From positions 496,001 to 560,000 of the forward strand of contig MU008163.1 in NCBI GenBank assembly GCA_010909165.1: a stretch of 64,000 nt of DNA. Direction: 5' to 3'. Position 1 is the stretch's first letter; the number at the start of each line of letters is the position of its first letter. Source of the stretch: Anthoceros angustus (Eukaryota > Streptophyta > Anthocerotopsida > Anthocerotales > Anthocerotaceae). The translations under genes were made by a program, and so were the position numbers. A model generated the notes under the pieces. That model did not search any database, was not told the DNA's origin, and saw only the letters and a list, made by a program, of their open reading frames with translations. This document shows positions 63,472 to 64,000 of this stretch, piece after piece.

Positions 63472-64000
63472 CGTACCACACTCTCCGCTTCCGCTTGTAC
63501 GTCAGTGAATGTCCGGCAAATGCACAGCAACCGGAACTTTGCTCTTCGCTCCGTTTAGGGCTTCCGAAGATGAAGTTAGCGAATGGACACCTATACAACT
63601 ACGAAATCTATCGACACGCGACACACAGTGGAGCTAGGCAGCGTCTTTGCGGATTTTCATGTCATCGACAAGTAGGTTCAACATGTACTAGTTTATCGTG
63701 TGCTGAATGCACACCCTTCAACATGTGAAGTTTTTATTAAGAAAAGAGGAGATTGGACGTGAACCCTCCACTAAAGGCCATCATAAGGAGAGCCCAAGGG
63801 TTACACTATGTGAGCAGCCAAAATCAACATGGGCCATTCGTCCTGCAAGTTTGTCAGCAGTGTGGATTCCAGTCTCTCACTCTTTGTGAGAGTCGCGCAA
63901 GCCTTGAATTGAAGAAGCCAGAATCGCCGCAATATGCAGACGAAAAGGGCGGGCCGGCTCTGCCACTTTGATGAAGCTTTGAGGTGGATCTTTTTCTTGA
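63472..64000. other. Right-end sequence, MIC10 upstream region
   Basis: Contains the likely MIC10 promoter and first exon. Short plus-strand frames (63,495-63,971) match no family I know. No RNA gene is seen. Confidence 0.45.

Overview
The window is nuclear DNA of a land plant. The evidence is spliced genes with GT-AG introns of mostly 70-250 bp, a chloroplast PHT4-type transporter, a cellulose-synthase-like glycosyltransferase, an E-class PLS pentatricopeptide (PPR) protein plus PPR relics, and plant Ty1-copia, Ty3-gypsy, LINE and PIF/Harbinger remains. Small introns, a divergent CSLA-type protein and a lineage-duplicated PPR would suit a non-flowering plant such as a lycophyte, fern or bryophyte. 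This is inference; nothing seen fixes the species.

Layout. Positions 1-41,750 are almost entirely transposon-derived: an inverted copy of a repeat I call R (1-1950), a broken LINE (2.9-7.2 kb, minus), a minus-strand copia-type gag element (about 8.7-11.3 kb), coiled-coil gag-like relics with a 32-bp inverted repeat and a GC-rich minisatellite (11.3-15.0 kb), two direct copies of R (15.8 and 26.1 kb) around a 3.65-kb tandem duplication carrying AT-hook and gypsy pol fragments (18.8-26.06 kb), an arginine decarboxylase fragment (28.4 kb), a PPR pseudogene with an inverted PPR scrap (29.7-31.0 kb), tandemly duplicated copia pol (31.6-34.4 kb), and a complete-ended but pol-less LTR element with a GAGAG target duplication (36,574-39,577) inserted in another element's coiled-coil ORF.

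Positions 41.9-52.9 kb form a compact gene island: a UPF0643-like gene (-), a PHT4 anion transporter (+, 10 exons, 604 aa), a CSLA-type glycosyltransferase (-, 8 exons, 515 aa) and RAD9 of the 9-1-1 checkpoint clamp (+, 10 exons, 463 aa). I rebuilt these exon by exon; every junction keeps phase and every model ends in a stop. CSLA and RAD9 are head to head, 412 bp apart, with an LTR-like insert filling most of the gap. A Harbinger transposon relic split by another insertion fills 54.1-58.0 kb. The right end holds an intact 932-aa PPR gene (-) and a small gene for the mitochondrial inner-membrane protein MIC10 (-).

The intact genes look like unrelated housekeeping functions (plastid transport, wall polysaccharide, DNA damage checkpoint, organelle RNA processing, cristae shape), not a pathway. 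The most unusual material is (i) a series of unrelated near-perfect short palindromes scattered through the repeat-rich part, (ii) the gene-fragment-carrying R/AT-hook repeat complex, (iii) two related copia-type elements that have an ORF antisense to gag where pol should be, and (iv) loss of the QxxRW tryptophan in the CSLA-type enzyme.
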